DNA of 64,000 nt from Cyanobium sp. M30B3 (GTDB lineage: Bacteria; Cyanobacteriota; Cyanobacteriia; PCC-6307; Cyanobiaceae), in the NCBI GenBank assembly GCA_018399015.1, contig CP073761.1, positions 868,001 to 932,000 of the forward strand, read 5' to 3'. Numbering within the stretch: position 1 is the stretch's first letter; each line of letters begins with the position of its first letter. Below the pieces are notes generated by a model. That model did no database searches, was not told where the DNA came from, and saw only the letters and a list, made by a program, of their open reading frames with translations. The position numbers and the translations under genes are program-made. This document shows, piece after piece, positions 23,775 through 32,338 of this stretch.

Positions 23775-23899
23775 GTGAACCAGCCCGCGGCTGCTGCTCT
23801 GTTCCGCTGGCTGTTGGTCCGGCCCCTGCCCAGGACCGCCGCCGCGACTGGGAGCGGCTGGTGGGCGATGCGCCCGTTCGCTACGACCTACCGGCATGA
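23775..23899 (+). pseudogene. Small ~41-residue protein upstream of queA, frame broken once
   Basis: A GTG at 23775 opens with [19 protein letters not shown]. The second half in another frame reads [21 protein letters not shown] and ends with TGA at 23897–23899. Adding one base to CCC at 23829–23831 joins them as [12 protein letters not shown]. The stop overlaps the queA ATG as ATGA, which implies translational coupling. I do not recognise the family. The bias and coupling suggest a real small gene with a single-base deletion, probably a sequencing error. Confidence 0.5.
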
Positions 23900-25110
23900 G
23901 CACCCCCGCTGATCTGCGGCTCTCGAGCTACGACTTCCCCCTGCCCCAGGAGCGCATCGCCCAGCGGCCGGTGGAGCCTCGCCATGCGGCTCGACTCCTG
24001 GCGGTGGATCCGCTGGGCAGCGGCCCTGCTCCCCATGTCCGCCATCTCAGCGTGTGGGACCTGCAGCAGGAGCTGCGGCCGGGCGATCTGCTGGTGGTGA
24101 ACGACACGCGGGTGTTGCGGGCGCGCCTGGAGGCGCGCCGGCCCACGGGTGGAGCCGTGGAACTGCTTGTGCTCGAGCCCTGGCAACCGCCCAACGCCAC
24201 CACGGATCCCGCTGGTACCGCAGCGGGGGTGGGGGCTGGGGTGGGTCGCTGGCTCTGCCTGGCGAAGCCGGCCAAGAAGCTGCAGGCCGGGCACTGGATC
24301 GAGGTGGTGGCGGCCGGTCAGCCCCCCCTGCCGGTGCAGGTGCTCGGCAGGGATCCCGCGACGGGAGGGCGCATCCTGCAGTTCCCTGCCGATTGCGCCG
24401 ACGCCGCTTCCCTGGAGCCGCTGCTGGTGCGCTATGGCGCCATCCCACTGCCGCCCTACATCCACGAGCACGACGCCGCCGACAACGAGCGCTACCAGAC
24501 TCGCTATGCCACCCGCCCCGGCGCCGTGGCGGCCCCCACGGCCGGGTTGCACCTGAGCGATGCGCTGCTGGAGGCGATCCGCGCGCGGGGCGTGGAGCTG
24601 GCCACCACCACCCTGCACGTGGGTCTGGGTACCTTCCGGCCGGTGGAGACGGAAGACCTGCGCCAGTTGGAGCTCCACAGCGAGTGGGTGGAGGTGACGC
24701 CGCAGCTGGTGGAGGCGGTGGCGGCCTGCCGCGCCCGCGGCGGCCGGGTGATTGCCATCGGCACCACCTCGGTGCGCAGCCTGGAGGCCGTGGCCCAGCT
24801 CCATGGCGGGGTGCTGGCGCCCCACACCGGCCCGGTGAATCTGGTGATCCAGCCCGGGTATCGCTTCGCCGTGGTGCAGGGGCTGCTCACCAACTTCCAC
24901 CTGCCCAGGAGTTCCCTGCTGCTGCTCGTGAGTGCCCTGATCGGCCGCGAGCGCCTGTTGGCTCTCTACGCCGAAGCAATCGAGCGCCAGTACCGCTTCT
25001 TTTCCTATGGCGATGCCATGTGGATCGCGCCGGAGGCGGTGCTCAACGCCGCGCGTCCAGCTGCAGGCAGGCATACGTCTGCACCACCGGATCAGCGCTC
25101 AGCAGGGTGA
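23896..25110 (+). CDS. queA: S-adenosylmethionine:tRNA ribosyltransferase-isomerase
   Basis: A 404-residue QueA, which moves the ribosyl part of SAM onto 7-aminomethyl-7-deazaguanine in tRNA during queuosine synthesis. Conserved stretches are [56 protein letters not shown] and the C-terminal [13 protein letters not shown]. Homologues end shortly after this point. Here the frame runs on about 20 residues into the convergent PIN toxin gene (68-bp overlap), as if the native 3' end had been replaced when the toxin–antitoxin pair arrived. Confidence 0.95.
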   Translation: MSTPADLRLSSYDFPLPQERIAQRPVEPRHAARLLAVDPLGSGPAPHVRHLSVWDLQQELRPGDLLVVNDTRVLRARLEARRPTGGAVELLVLEPWQPPNATTDPAGTAAGVGAGVGRWLCLAKPAKKLQAGHWIEVVAAGQPPLPVQVLGRDPATGGRILQFPADCADAASLEPLLVRYGAIPLPPYIHEHDAADNERYQTRYATRPGAVAAPTAGLHLSDALLEAIRARGVELATTTLHVGLGTFRPVETEDLRQLELHSEWVEVTPQLVEAVAACRARGGRVIAIGTTSVRSLEAVAQLHGGVLAPHTGPVNLVIQPGYRFAVVQGLLTNFHLPRSSLLLLVSALIGRERLLALYAEAIERQYRFFSYGDAMWIAPEAVLNAARPAAGRHTSAPPDQRSAG

Positions 25111-25435
25111 GGTTGTCGCACACCGACTGGGCGATCAGCAGGCGGTCGAAGGGATCGCTGTGGCGATGGGGAAGCTGGGCCAGCGAGATCAGGTGGGCCG
25201 GCTCCACGGGCAGCAGGTCGAAGCCGGACGCCGTGCACCACTGCATGGCCTGGGCGGTGGAGAGGGGCATGCCGGCCCCCTCCAGGCCCTGCTTGAGCGT
25301 GATCTCCCAGAGCGAGGCGTGGCTGAGCAGCACGCGGCTGGCCTCGATGGTGATCAGGGCGCGGCTGAAGGGCCCGAGCCGCGTGTCATCGCTGATGGCC
25401 CAGAGAAATACCTCCGTATCGAGCAGCAGATCCAT
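25043..25435 (-). CDS. PIN-domain toxin (VapC-like)
   Basis: A 130-residue PIN-domain protein. Acidic residues expected to hold Mg2+ in the RNase site occur in [24 protein letters not shown] and [13 protein letters not shown]. It resembles the type II toxin subgroup with the LLDTHxxLW signature, which cuts RNA. The gene lies just after its antitoxin, with a 1-bp overlap at 25435, and its 3' end overlaps queA. Confidence 0.88.
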   Translation of the reverse strand: MDLLLDTEVFLWAISDDTRLGPFSRALITIEASRVLLSHASLWEITLKQGLEGAGMPLSTAQAMQWCTASGFDLLPVEPAHLISLAQLPHRHSDPFDRLLIAQSVCDNLTLLSADPVVQTYACLQLDARR

Positions 25436-25776
25436 CAGCTCTGCGGGCCAAACAGGCCGGCGATCTGCGGGTTGGCGCTGTCAATGGAGTCGGGCGCGGT
25501 GAACTGGCCGTAGGCCACCCCCAGGCACCTGCCGCGCCGCGCCGTGTCCAACGTGGTGAGCCGCGCCACCGGCCGGCCACTGCGGGCGATCACAATCTCG
25601 CTGTGCTCACCGGTCTCGATCGCCTCCACCAGCCGCGAGAGCTGGGTCTTGGCCTCGAGCATGTTCACCTGGCGCGGTGCCGGCGGCCGCGGCGGCGGAA
25701 TCGGACTGGCCGGCATGGGCCCGATGGGCATCGCAGCCGCCGGCCCGGGGTCGAACTCCATCGGATTGGCGGACAT
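25435..25776 (-). CDS. Phd/YefM-type antitoxin
   Basis: A 113-residue protein whose core VNMLEAKTQLSRLVEAIETG, then SGRPVARL, is the Phd/YefM antitoxin N-terminal DNA-binding fold. The C-terminal part should bind the adjacent PIN toxin. The Pro-rich first ~37 residues are unusual and may be untranslated; a start nearer VNMLEAK (GTG) is possible. Its upstream DNA is a repeat-rich intergenic tract. Confidence 0.8.
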   Translation of the reverse strand: MSANPMEFDPGPAAAMPIGPMPASPIPPPRPPAPRQVNMLEAKTQLSRLVEAIETGEHSEIVIARSGRPVARLTTLDTARRGRCLGVAYGQFTAPDSIDSANPQIAGLFGPQS

Positions 25777-25952
25777 CGGCCTGCATGCTTCCGCTTGACC
25801 AGACCAGGCTAGGTCGGATCGCGCCGCCGGCGACCATGGTTGTCGCGCCGGCAGACCTGGCCAGACCAGACCAGAATTTCGGGCCAGGGGATGGTCGAGT
25901 CGCGCCGCTGGAGCTGGCTAGACCAAGTCAGCCTGCGAGTGGCCGCCCGCAA

Positions 25953-26079
25953 AGAGGGCCCCCAGCAGAAAGGCCCCCCAGCAGAAAGGCCCCCCAGCAG
26001 AAAGGGCCCCCAGCAGAGAGGGTCTCCAGCAGAGAGGGCAGCCGGCGAAGAGGGCCCCAGCAGAGATGGTTGCCGGCAG
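25953..26079. repeat. 16-bp minisatellite, eight units
   Basis: Eight tandem units of about 16 bp. The best-conserved unit is AAAGGCCCCCCAGCAG at 25969–25984 and 25985–26000. Flanking units diverge (AGAGGGTCTCCAGCAG, AGAGGGCAGCCGGCGA), and one has 15 bp. There are no unique spacers, so it is not a CRISPR array. Confidence 0.95.
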
Positions 26080-26262
26080 AGGAGCCTGGTCTGCGGGATC
26101 AGGGGCGCTTGTTGAGTGCTTGTGCTGCGCAGGTCAGAGCTGGCCAGGCCCAGCCCTGGGCAGCGGAGGTCTGGGCAGATCAGGGCTTGGCTGCGGGGCA
26201 AGAGCAGGGCAGATCAGGGCTTGGCGCCGCAGGTCTGAGCCCGAACCGAGGTGGGCTGAGTC

Positions 26263-26302
26263 GAGCTGAGCTGAGCTGAGCTGGGCTGGGCTGGGCTGGG
26301 CT
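26263..26302. repeat. Pentanucleotide array (GAGCT)4(GGGCT)4
   Basis: Four GAGCT units are followed in register by four GGGCT units, and a few imperfect units trail to about 26318. The pattern of a single-base switch partway along a 5-bp array is the same as at 20061 and 30368. Confidence 0.95.
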
Positions 26303-26620
26303 GTGAGCTGGGCTGGGCGGTGTTTGGTTGTTGAGGTTGACCAGACCAGACCAGCTTTGCTGGTTCGACATGTGGATCTCGGTGGCTGGGATTCTGGCTA
26401 AGGCTGGTCAGGTGGGCTTGGCTGGCGGGGCTGGCGGGGGGTGGCTGGCAGGGCTTGGCAAGTGGTTTGGCCGGAGGGACTTGGCTCAAGTGGTTTGGCC
26501 GGTGGGGCTTGGTTGGCTTGGCTGAAGTGGCTTTGTTGGAGGAGTTTGGTTGGCGGGGACGGGTTGGCGCTGGGGTTTGGTTGGGGCTGGGGACGGGTTG
26601 GGGCTGGTGTTTGGTTGGGG

Positions 26621-26688
26621 CTGGTTTGGGGTGGGGGCCCGGTGATGGTTGGGGCTGGTTTGGGGTGGGGGCCCGGTGATGGTTGGGG
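26621..26688. repeat. Perfect 34-bp tandem duplication
   Basis: Two identical 34-bp units, 26621–26654 and 26655–26688, each begin CTGGTTTGGGGTGGGGGCCC. They lie at the sodB-proximal end of the G/T-rich tract. Perfect identity suggests a recent event. Confidence 0.95.
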
Positions 26689-26753
26689 TGGCCCTGTTGG
26701 TTTGCCTGGCGCGGCGGGGCTGGCTGGCGCGGCGGGGCGGGCGGGCTCTGCAG

Positions 26754-26785
26754 CAAAAAGCCCCCGGCGAGCTGGCGCGGGGGCT
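26754..26785 (-). terminator. Rho-independent terminator of sodB
   Basis: Read on the minus strand, AGCCCCCG and CGGGGGCT (plus-strand 26759–26766 and 26778–26785) form an 8-bp stem. It is followed by a run of U from plus-strand AAAAA at 26755–26759. It lies 29 bp after the sodB stop. Confidence 0.85.
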
Positions 26786-26814
26786 GGGGGTTGGCGGAAC
26801 TGGCGAGCAGAGGC

Positions 26815-27414
26815 TCAGGCGGCGGCCAGGTTGGCGGCCACGAAGTCCCAGTTCACCAGCTTCTCGAGGTAGGTGGTGATGTAGTCGGGCCGGCGGTTCT
26901 GGTAGTCGAGGTAGTAGGCGTGCTCCCACACGTCCATGGTGAGCAGGGCGGTCTGGCCGTGGGCGAGGGGCAGGTCGGCGTTGCCGGTTTTGGTGACCTT
27001 GAGGGTGCCGCCATCGAGCACCAGCCAGGCCCAGCCGCTGCCGAACTGGGTGGCGCCGGCAGTTTTGAACTGCTCCACGAAGGCCTCGAAGCTGCCGAAG
27101 TCGGCGTTGATCTTGTCAGCCAGGGCGCCGCTGGGCTGGCCGCCGCCGCCGGGCTTCATGCACTGCCAGTAGAAGCTGTGGTTCCACACCTGGGCGGCGT
27201 TGTTGAACACGCCGGCCTTGCCGGCGTCACCGGCCACGGCGGTGATGGTGTCCTCCAGGCTCTTGCCCTCCAGCTCGCTGCCGGCCACCAGGTTGTTGAG
27301 GTTGGTGACGTAGGCGTTGTGGTGCTTGCCGTGGTGGAACTCGAGGGTCTGGCGGGAGATGTGGGGCTCGAGCGCGTCGAGGTCGTAGGGCAGCGCGGGC
27401 AGCGTGTGAGCCAT
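26815..27414 (-). CDS. sodB: Superoxide dismutase, Fe type
   Basis: A 199-residue Fe/Mn superoxide dismutase that converts superoxide to oxygen and peroxide. Metal ligands fit the family: His in [14 protein letters not shown], His in [11 protein letters not shown], and Asp and His in [16 protein letters not shown]. Residues such as GGGGQPSG and the GSGWAWLVL segment favour the Fe form. No signal peptide is present, so it is cytoplasmic. It has its own terminator downstream. Confidence 0.96.
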   Translation of the reverse strand: MAHTLPALPYDLDALEPHISRQTLEFHHGKHHNAYVTNLNNLVAGSELEGKSLEDTITAVAGDAGKAGVFNNAAQVWNHSFYWQCMKPGGGGQPSGALADKINADFGSFEAFVEQFKTAGATQFGSGWAWLVLDGGTLKVTKTGNADLPLAHGQTALLTMDVWEHAYYLDYQNRRPDYITTYLEKLVNWDFVAANLAAA

Positions 27415-27557
27415 GGGACGGGATCGGGTGCTTGTTGTTGCCGGCCGGGGTGCCCGACGGCCGCGGCATCCTAACGATCGCTACAGGTTTCCCAATTCCC
27501 GCCGGGGTGGGGTTATCCGGCGCGGGAGATCAGGCTGGGGCCGGGGCGACCGGTGAT

Positions 27558-28280
27558 TCAGCCGCGGATCTCCAGCAGTTCCACCTCGAAGATCAGGGTG
27601 GCGTTGGGGGGGATGACGCCGCCGGCGCCGCGCTCGCCGTAGGCCAGGTCGGGGGGGATCACCAGCTTGCGCTTGCCGCCCACCTGCATGCCGGCCACGC
27701 CCTCATCCCAGCCGCGGATCACCCGGCCGGCGCCGAGGGGGAAGGAGAAGGGGCCGCGGCCGTAGCTGCTGTCGAACTCCTTGCCGCTCTGCAGGGTGCC
27801 GCGATAGTTCACGATCACGGTCTGGCCGGAGCGGGCCTCAGGACCGTCGCCCACCACCAGGTCGGTGATGCGCAGACCGCTCTCGGTGACCCGCTCGCGG
27901 GCCGCCACCATCTCGCCGCCGAGGGCGCCGGCCTGGGCCAGCTGGCTGGTGTCGGCGGCGTCGGTGCCGGCGGCGTCGGTGCCGGCGGCGTTGGTGTCGG
28001 GGTTGCTGTCGCTGGCCATGGCGAAGAGGGTGGGGTTGGGGTCGTCGGGATCGAGTTCAAAGGCCGCTCGGCTGGGGGCCGCCGCCGCACCAGGCTGAAC
28101 CACTGCCGCCCTGCCCGCTGCGAAGGCGTCGGCTGCGCTGTTGAGGCCGGCAGCCGCGGCATTGGCCGGATCCACAGTGCTGATGGCGGCGGCCACGCTG
28201 GTGGGGCTCAGCAGCTGGCTGATCAGGGCCAGCAGCAGGCATGCCACACACACCCCCGAGCTGATCAGGATTTCACGCAT
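27558..28280 (-). CDS. FKBP-type peptidyl-prolyl cis-trans isomerase, membrane-anchored or exported
   Basis: About 240 residues from the ATG at 28280 ([20 protein letters not shown]); a start at 28301 is possible. A hydrophobic N-terminal segment (about residues 4–25) acts as signal or anchor. A low-complexity Ala/Asp/Thr linker with a short repeat ([11 protein letters not shown]) follows. The C-terminal ~110 residues form an FKBP domain ([12 protein letters not shown], then [16 protein letters not shown] and [15 protein letters not shown]). It likely helps protein folding in the periplasm or thylakoid lumen. Confidence 0.9.
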   Translation of the reverse strand: MREILISSGVCVACLLLALISQLLSPTSVAAAISTVDPANAAAAGLNSAADAFAAGRAAVVQPGAAAAPSRAAFELDPDDPNPTLFAMASDSNPDTNAAGTDAAGTDAADTSQLAQAGALGGEMVAARERVTESGLRITDLVVGDGPEARSGQTVIVNYRGTLQSGKEFDSSYGRGPFSFPLGAGRVIRGWDEGVAGMQVGGKRKLVIPPDLAYGERGAGGVIPPNATLIFEVELLEIRG

Positions 28281-28310
28281 GGCCGGAGCGCAACTGCGCA
28301 CGATTCTTGC

Positions 28311-28694
28311 TCAGAGGCCGCTGGACGGGGGGGTGAAGGAGCTGCCGCTGCCGGCGCCTGAACCGGCGTCGCCGTTCTGGCGCTGGCGCAGGGCCTGCTC
28401 GAGCCGGTCGATGCGGCCGCGCAGTTCGTCGAGTTCGCGCTGCTGGGGCAGGCCGAGGTCCTGGAGCAGCTGGTCGCGGTTGCGCTCCAGCTGGCGGCTG
28501 GCCTGCTCCTCCAGGCCGGGGGTCTCGCCGCGCAGGGCGCGCAGCACGTCCTCCACCAGCACCGAGGCGTGGCTGGGGTCGAGCTTGCCGCTGCGCACCC
28601 ACTCCTGGCTCACGTAGCGGAGCCGCTCGGCCACCAGGGAGCCGGTGCCCAGGCCCCGCAGCAGCAGCTGTTGCAGTGGGTTGTTGGCGTCCAT
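28311..28694 (-). CDS. Conserved coiled-coil protein (phasin-like)
   Basis: A 127-residue protein starting MDANNPLQQLLLRGLGTGSL. The C-terminal half contains a predicted coiled coil (QRELDELRGRIDRLEQALRQ), and it ends in a Gly/Ser-rich tail. Similar small proteins in cyanobacteria are often listed as phasin-family or hypothetical. I cannot assign a role. It lies 30 bp upstream of the FKBP gene on the same strand. Confidence 0.7.
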   Translation of the reverse strand: MDANNPLQQLLLRGLGTGSLVAERLRYVSQEWVRSGKLDPSHASVLVEDVLRALRGETPGLEEQASRQLERNRDQLLQDLGLPQQRELDELRGRIDRLEQALRQRQNGDAGSGAGSGSSFTPPSSGL

Positions 28695-28831
28695 GGGCCG
28701 GGCTGGAAGGGTGTGCCATCAACCTTGGCGCCTTCCGTGGCCGCTGGCCATGGGGGAAACCGAAGCGCTGCGGTTCGGCCGCGCGCCGGTTGCCCCGGGG
28801 GTGGCTGGGGCGCTTTCTAGGCTGGGCGGCC

Positions 28832-30353
28832 ATGGGGGAGCGGTTGAACCTGGGGTGCTGGCTGCCGGCGTTGCTGGGCGGCGTGCTGGCGGGCTGGGCC
28901 CTGGCGCCGCCGGCCGTGCCCGCCCTGCAGCTGGCCGCATTGCCGCTGCTGTGGCTGGCGCTGGCGCTGCTCTGGCGGCTGCAGGAGCGCCCCGGGGCCC
29001 GGCGGCGTTCGGCCCTGTGGGGTGCCCTGGCGGTGATCGTGAGCCACCGCTGGCTGCTGGCGCTGCACCCGCTCGACTGGATCGGCGTGCCCCTGCCCCT
29101 CAGCCTGCCGATCTGCTGGCTGCTGCTGCTGGGCTGCGGCGCCCTGGCGGCGCTGTTGCTGCTGGGCTGGAGCGCCCTGGCCCGGCGGCTGGGGCCGCGG
29201 CGGCCCGGCAGTGCCCTGCTGCTGGCTGCGCTGTGGGGACTGGTGGAGGTGCTGCTGGCGCGGGGGCCGCTGTTCTGGTTCGGCCTGGGGGCGGCGGCCC
29301 TGCCCGGCAACCCGGCCCTGGCGGGGCTGGCGGCGCTGGGGGATCGGGACTGGTGGCGGCGCTGCAGCTGCTGATCGGCTGGGGGCTGTGGCGGCTGCTG
29401 GAGCAGCGGCTTGGCTGGCGGGCCTGGGGCGGGGCGGCGCTGCTGCTGCTGGCGCTGCACGGGCTGGGGGCGGCGCAGCTGCAGGCCGGCGGGACGGCAG
29501 TTGCCGCAGGGGAGCTGCTGCCGAGCGCCCCGGCGAGCGGGTGCTGCTGGTGCAGCCGGCGGTGCCCACCCGCGAGAAGCAGCAGTGGCCGGCGCGGCGG
29601 CGGCTCGAGCGGCAGTTGCAGGCGGCCCTGGCCCAGGCGGAGGCGGCCGGCGCCGACCTAGTGCTGCTGCCGGAGGGGGCCCTGGGGCTGGAGCCGCTGC
29701 TGGCCGCGCCGGCGCCGGTGGAGCTGATCAGCGGCGGCTTCCGCTGGTCGCCCGCCGTGGGGGCGGGCCCCCAGGAGCAACGCAGCGCCCTGCTGCGCTT
29801 TGCGCCAGGGGAGCGGCGCTTCAGCGGCGCCCTCGACAAGCACCGCCTCGTGCCCCTGGGGGAATGGGTGCCGCTCAGCGGACTGGTGCAGTGGAGTGGC
29901 CTCTCGGCGGTGGGGGGCGTGGCGCCGGGTGCGCCCTCCAGGCTGCTGCCCCGGCCGCCGGCGGCGCCGGCCCTGGCCGGGGCGATCTGCTACGAGATTG
30001 CCGACGGGGCGGCCCTGCGCCAGGCGGTGCGGGAGGGGGCCGGCTGGCTGCTGGCCAGCGCCAACCTCGACCCCTACCCGCCGCTATTGCAGCGGCAGTT
30101 CACGGCCCTGGCGCGGCTGCGGGCGATCGAGGCGCGCCGCTGGCTGGTGAGCGTGGCCAACACCGGCCCCAGCCAGCTGATCGACCCGTCGGGCCGGGTG
30201 GAGCGCAGCCTGCCGGCGGGGGTGCCGGCCACCGGCCTGGTGACGGTGCCCGCCCTGGCGGGGCTCACCCCCTACGGCCGCTGGGGTGAGCTGCCCCTGC
30301 TGGGCGTCGCCCTGGCCGGGCTGCTGCTGGTGAGGGCCCGGCCGGCGGGGTGA
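28832..30353 (+). pseudogene. lnt: Apolipoprotein N-acyltransferase, two frame breaks
   Basis: The N-terminal half is a run of membrane helices (MGERLNLGCWLPALLGGVLA onward). The C-terminal half is a nitrilase-type domain with Glu in LLPEGALGLEP, Lys in ALDKHRLVPLGEW and Cys in GAICYEIADGA, the Lnt catalytic triad. The frame is lost at GGGGG (29338–29342) and CCCC (29528–29531); one added base at each restores a 507-residue protein. Lnt adds the third acyl chain to lipoproteins in the inner membrane. All catalytic residues survive, so sequencing error is the likelier cause. Confidence 0.85.
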
Positions 30354-30367
30354 TCATTGGTGCGCTG

Positions 30368-30412
30368 CCAGACCAGACCAGACCAGACCAGGCCAGGCCA
30401 GGCCAGGCCTGG
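30368..30412. repeat. Pentanucleotide array (CCAGA)4(CCAGG)4CCTGG
   Basis: Four CCAGA units pass in register into four CCAGG units and one CCTGG. It begins 15 bp after the lnt stop. This is the reverse-complement family of the TCTGG array at 20191–20255. Confidence 0.95.
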
Positions 30413-30471
30413 TTGCGGTCGGCGGGCGGATGCTCAGTAGTTTTAGGGTGGAGGGGCCTGAGCGCACTTCC

Positions 30472-30711
30472 ATGCGAATCACGCAGTGCGAAACCGAGGT
30501 TGTGGTGGCCTTCAGCGGCAGGGAAGCGTCGCGCTTGATGGATGCCTGCGCGATGGTTGTGCTGGCCGCTGAATCGGTGCCCGACGTGCGCCTGCCTGCC
30601 GATCTGGCCGCCGTGTTGTGCGACCTCTTCGACGGCCTGCGGACCGCCACCGATCAGACCGGCGGGCTCGACCGGCCCCATGGTTTACCCAGTTCTCTGC
30701 AAGGCCCATGA
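30472..30711 (+). CDS. Small hypothetical protein A, paralogue of the next gene
   Basis: A 79-residue protein from the ATG at 30472 (MRITQCETEVVVAFSGREAS); an upstream in-frame start at 30430 is less likely. I do not recognise the family. It shares a pattern with the next protein: M-(R/K)-(I/V)-T at the start, an F/L-S-x-x-E motif, L-x-D-x-C, an LP pair and a final (D/V)-x-L-x-T region. Its stop overlaps the next start as ATGA. The pair lies between lnt and the polysaccharide exporter gene. Confidence 0.6.
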   Translation: MRITQCETEVVVAFSGREASRLMDACAMVVLAAESVPDVRLPADLAAVLCDLFDGLRTATDQTGGLDRPHGLPSSLQGP

Positions 30712-30926
30712 AGGTCACTCACCACGGCGACGAGCACCTGCTCTGCCTCTCCTCGGAGGAGGTGGGGCTGCTGGTGGACCTCTGCCATGCCGGAGCATTT
30801 TCCGATCTGCTGCCGCGCTCGCGTGCCAAGCGGCGGCGGCTGGAGAGCTTTCTGGGCGATGTGCGCACCACACTGATGCGCACGGCCCAGGGGCTGCGCC
30901 GCCCCCAGCCGTCGGTGCAGTCCTGA
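30708..30926 (+). CDS. Small hypothetical protein B, paralogue of the previous gene
   Basis: A 72-residue protein (MKVTHHGDEHLLCLSSEEVG, then LLVDLCHAG and RLESFLGDVRTTLM). It overlaps the previous gene by 4 bp and looks like its diverged tandem copy. It is basic in the middle (RSRAKRRRL). No known domain is recognised. The exporter gene starts 57 bp downstream, so this pair could be part of the polysaccharide export operon. Confidence 0.6.
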   Translation: MKVTHHGDEHLLCLSSEEVGLLVDLCHAGAFSDLLPRSRAKRRRLESFLGDVRTTLMRTAQGLRRPQPSVQS

Positions 30927-30982
30927 TGCTGGTGCTGGTCTGGCATCGGTCAAGTTTGCACAGATGAGGCGGCAGCCAGCCG

Positions 30983-32338
30983 ATGCACGTGCTCACGCCC
31001 GCCGGGCCGCTCCGCCTCAACCGCCGGCGCGCACGTCTGGTGGCGCTGGTGAGCGGCGCCCTGATGGTGGGCCATCCGCTGCAGCCGCTGGTGGCTTTCG
31101 CCCAGGCCCCCCAGCAGCAGCGGAGCCAGTCCGCCACCTCCAACCCAGCAGCCACCGCAGCTCCAGCCCCAGCGCCCGCAATCGATCCTGCGCTTTACGC
31201 CCAGGACGCCTACATCCTCGGGCCTGGTGACCAGGTGCAGCTCACGGTGCTGGATCCGGGCGCCAAGGACCTCAACGGCGCATTCGACATCCTCAACGAC
31301 GGCAGCGCCTCGTTTGCGCTGCTCGGTTCGGTGGTGATCTCGGGCCTCACTCTCAACCAGGCCCAGCTGTGGCTGCAGTCGCTGTACGCACGCCACCTGC
31401 TCCGGCCGGCTCTGAACCTCAAGGTGCTGCGTCCCCGGCCGCTGCAGGTGTCGGTGGTGGGCGAGGCGGTGGCACCGGGGCTCTACACGCTCACAGCAGG
31501 CGAGGGGTCCCAGGTGGAGGGGGCTGCGGTGAGCCTGAGCGGTCTGCCCACGGTGGTGACGGCGATCCAGAAGGCGGGCGGGCTCACCCTCAACGCCAAC
31601 CTGGCGGACGTGCGGCTGCAGCGGCGCATCCCCGGCGATGCCAGCCAGCTGCGTGAAACCCAGCTGAATCTGATCAGCCTGTTGCGCTCCGGCGACAAGG
31701 CCCAGAACCCGTTCCTGTTCGACGGCGACACGATCGTGATCGGCACGGCCCCCACGCCCGACCGGGAGGTGATGGAGCTGGCGGCGGCCAACCTCTCGCC
31801 GCAGCAGATCAACGTGACGGTGGTGGGCGAGGTGGTGACGCCGGGGCGGCTGAACCTGGCGGCCAACACCCCGGTGGTGCAGGCGGTGCTGGCGGCCGGT
31901 GGCCCGAAGAACTGGCGGGGCAAGCGCAGCGACGTGGAGCTGGTGCGGATCAACCGCAACGGCACGGCGACCCGCCAGCTGATCTCGATCGACTACAACC
32001 AGGGGGTGAGCGGCCTGCGCAACCCACCGCTGCGCGACGGCGACACGGTGGTGGTGAACCGCAGCACGTTGGAGGAATTGGGCGCGATCGTGGGCCGGCA
32101 CCGCACCAGCCTGGAACGCAGCGGCCTGCCGCCCCAGAGCAAGGAAGGGCAACTGGGGCTGCTGTTTCTACGGGTGATGCGCAGCCTCGATGCCCTGATG
32201 GGCTCCGATCCGGAGCTGATGCGCCACTGGCTGGAGCAGCCCAATCACCACCTGGGCGAGCAGCCACCAAGCCAGTTGCTGGCTTCGGTGGAAGGCCTGG
32301 CGCGGGTGGCGGCCTATCTCGATGCCATGCGTGCTTGA
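30983..32338 (+). CDS. SLBB-domain polysaccharide export protein fused in frame to an Xre/ParS antitoxin C-terminus
   Basis: 451 residues. An N-terminal signal peptide (residues ~15–41, RRARLVALVSGALMVGHPL) is followed by a polysaccharide biosynthesis/export domain (YILGPGDQVQLTVLDPGAKD). Two SLBB domains follow, each led by a VVGEAV/VVGEVV motif and ending FDGDTIVI and RDGDTVVVN. At residue ~363 the sequence switches to EELGAIVGRHRTSLERSGLP, identical to residues ~34 onward of the antitoxin at 44626–44991. The last 88 residues are thus the toxin-binding part of a MbcA/ParS/Xre antitoxin. The exporter's own C-terminus is lost. Whether the exporter or antitoxin part still works is unknown. Confidence 0.85.
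   Translation: MHVLTPAGPLRLNRRRARLVALVSGALMVGHPLQPLVAFAQAPQQQRSQSATSNPAATAAPAPAPAIDPALYAQDAYILGPGDQVQLTVLDPGAKDLNGAFDILNDGSASFALLGSVVISGLTLNQAQLWLQSLYARHLLRPALNLKVLRPRPLQVSVVGEAVAPGLYTLTAGEGSQVEGAAVSLSGLPTVVTAIQKAGGLTLNANLADVRLQRRIPGDASQLRETQLNLISLLRSGDKAQNPFLFDGDTIVIGTAPTPDREVMELAAANLSPQQINVTVVGEVVTPGRLNLAANTPVVQAVLAAGGPKNWRGKRSDVELVRINRNGTATRQLISIDYNQGVSGLRNPPLRDGDTVVVNRSTLEELGAIVGRHRTSLERSGLPPQSKEGQLGLLFLRVMRSLDALMGSDPELMRHWLEQPNHHLGEQPPSQLLASVEGLARVAAYLDAMRA

Larger units (their letters stand above)
25777..26814. other. Repeat-rich intergenic tract without a supported gene
   Basis: About 1 kb between the antitoxin and sodB that is dominated by short tandem repeats, annotated separately. 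Near 25795–25870 and 26335–26355 it holds TTGACCAGACCAG-type motifs. From 26400 to 26720 it is a G/T-rich strand made of variations on TTGGGGCTGG. Open frames through it are low-complexity and change phase with the repeats, so I call none. Confidence 0.7.

Noticed and set aside
25953-26079. Possible CRISPR array
   Set aside because: The 16-bp units are directly adjacent with no unique spacers, and no cas genes are nearby.
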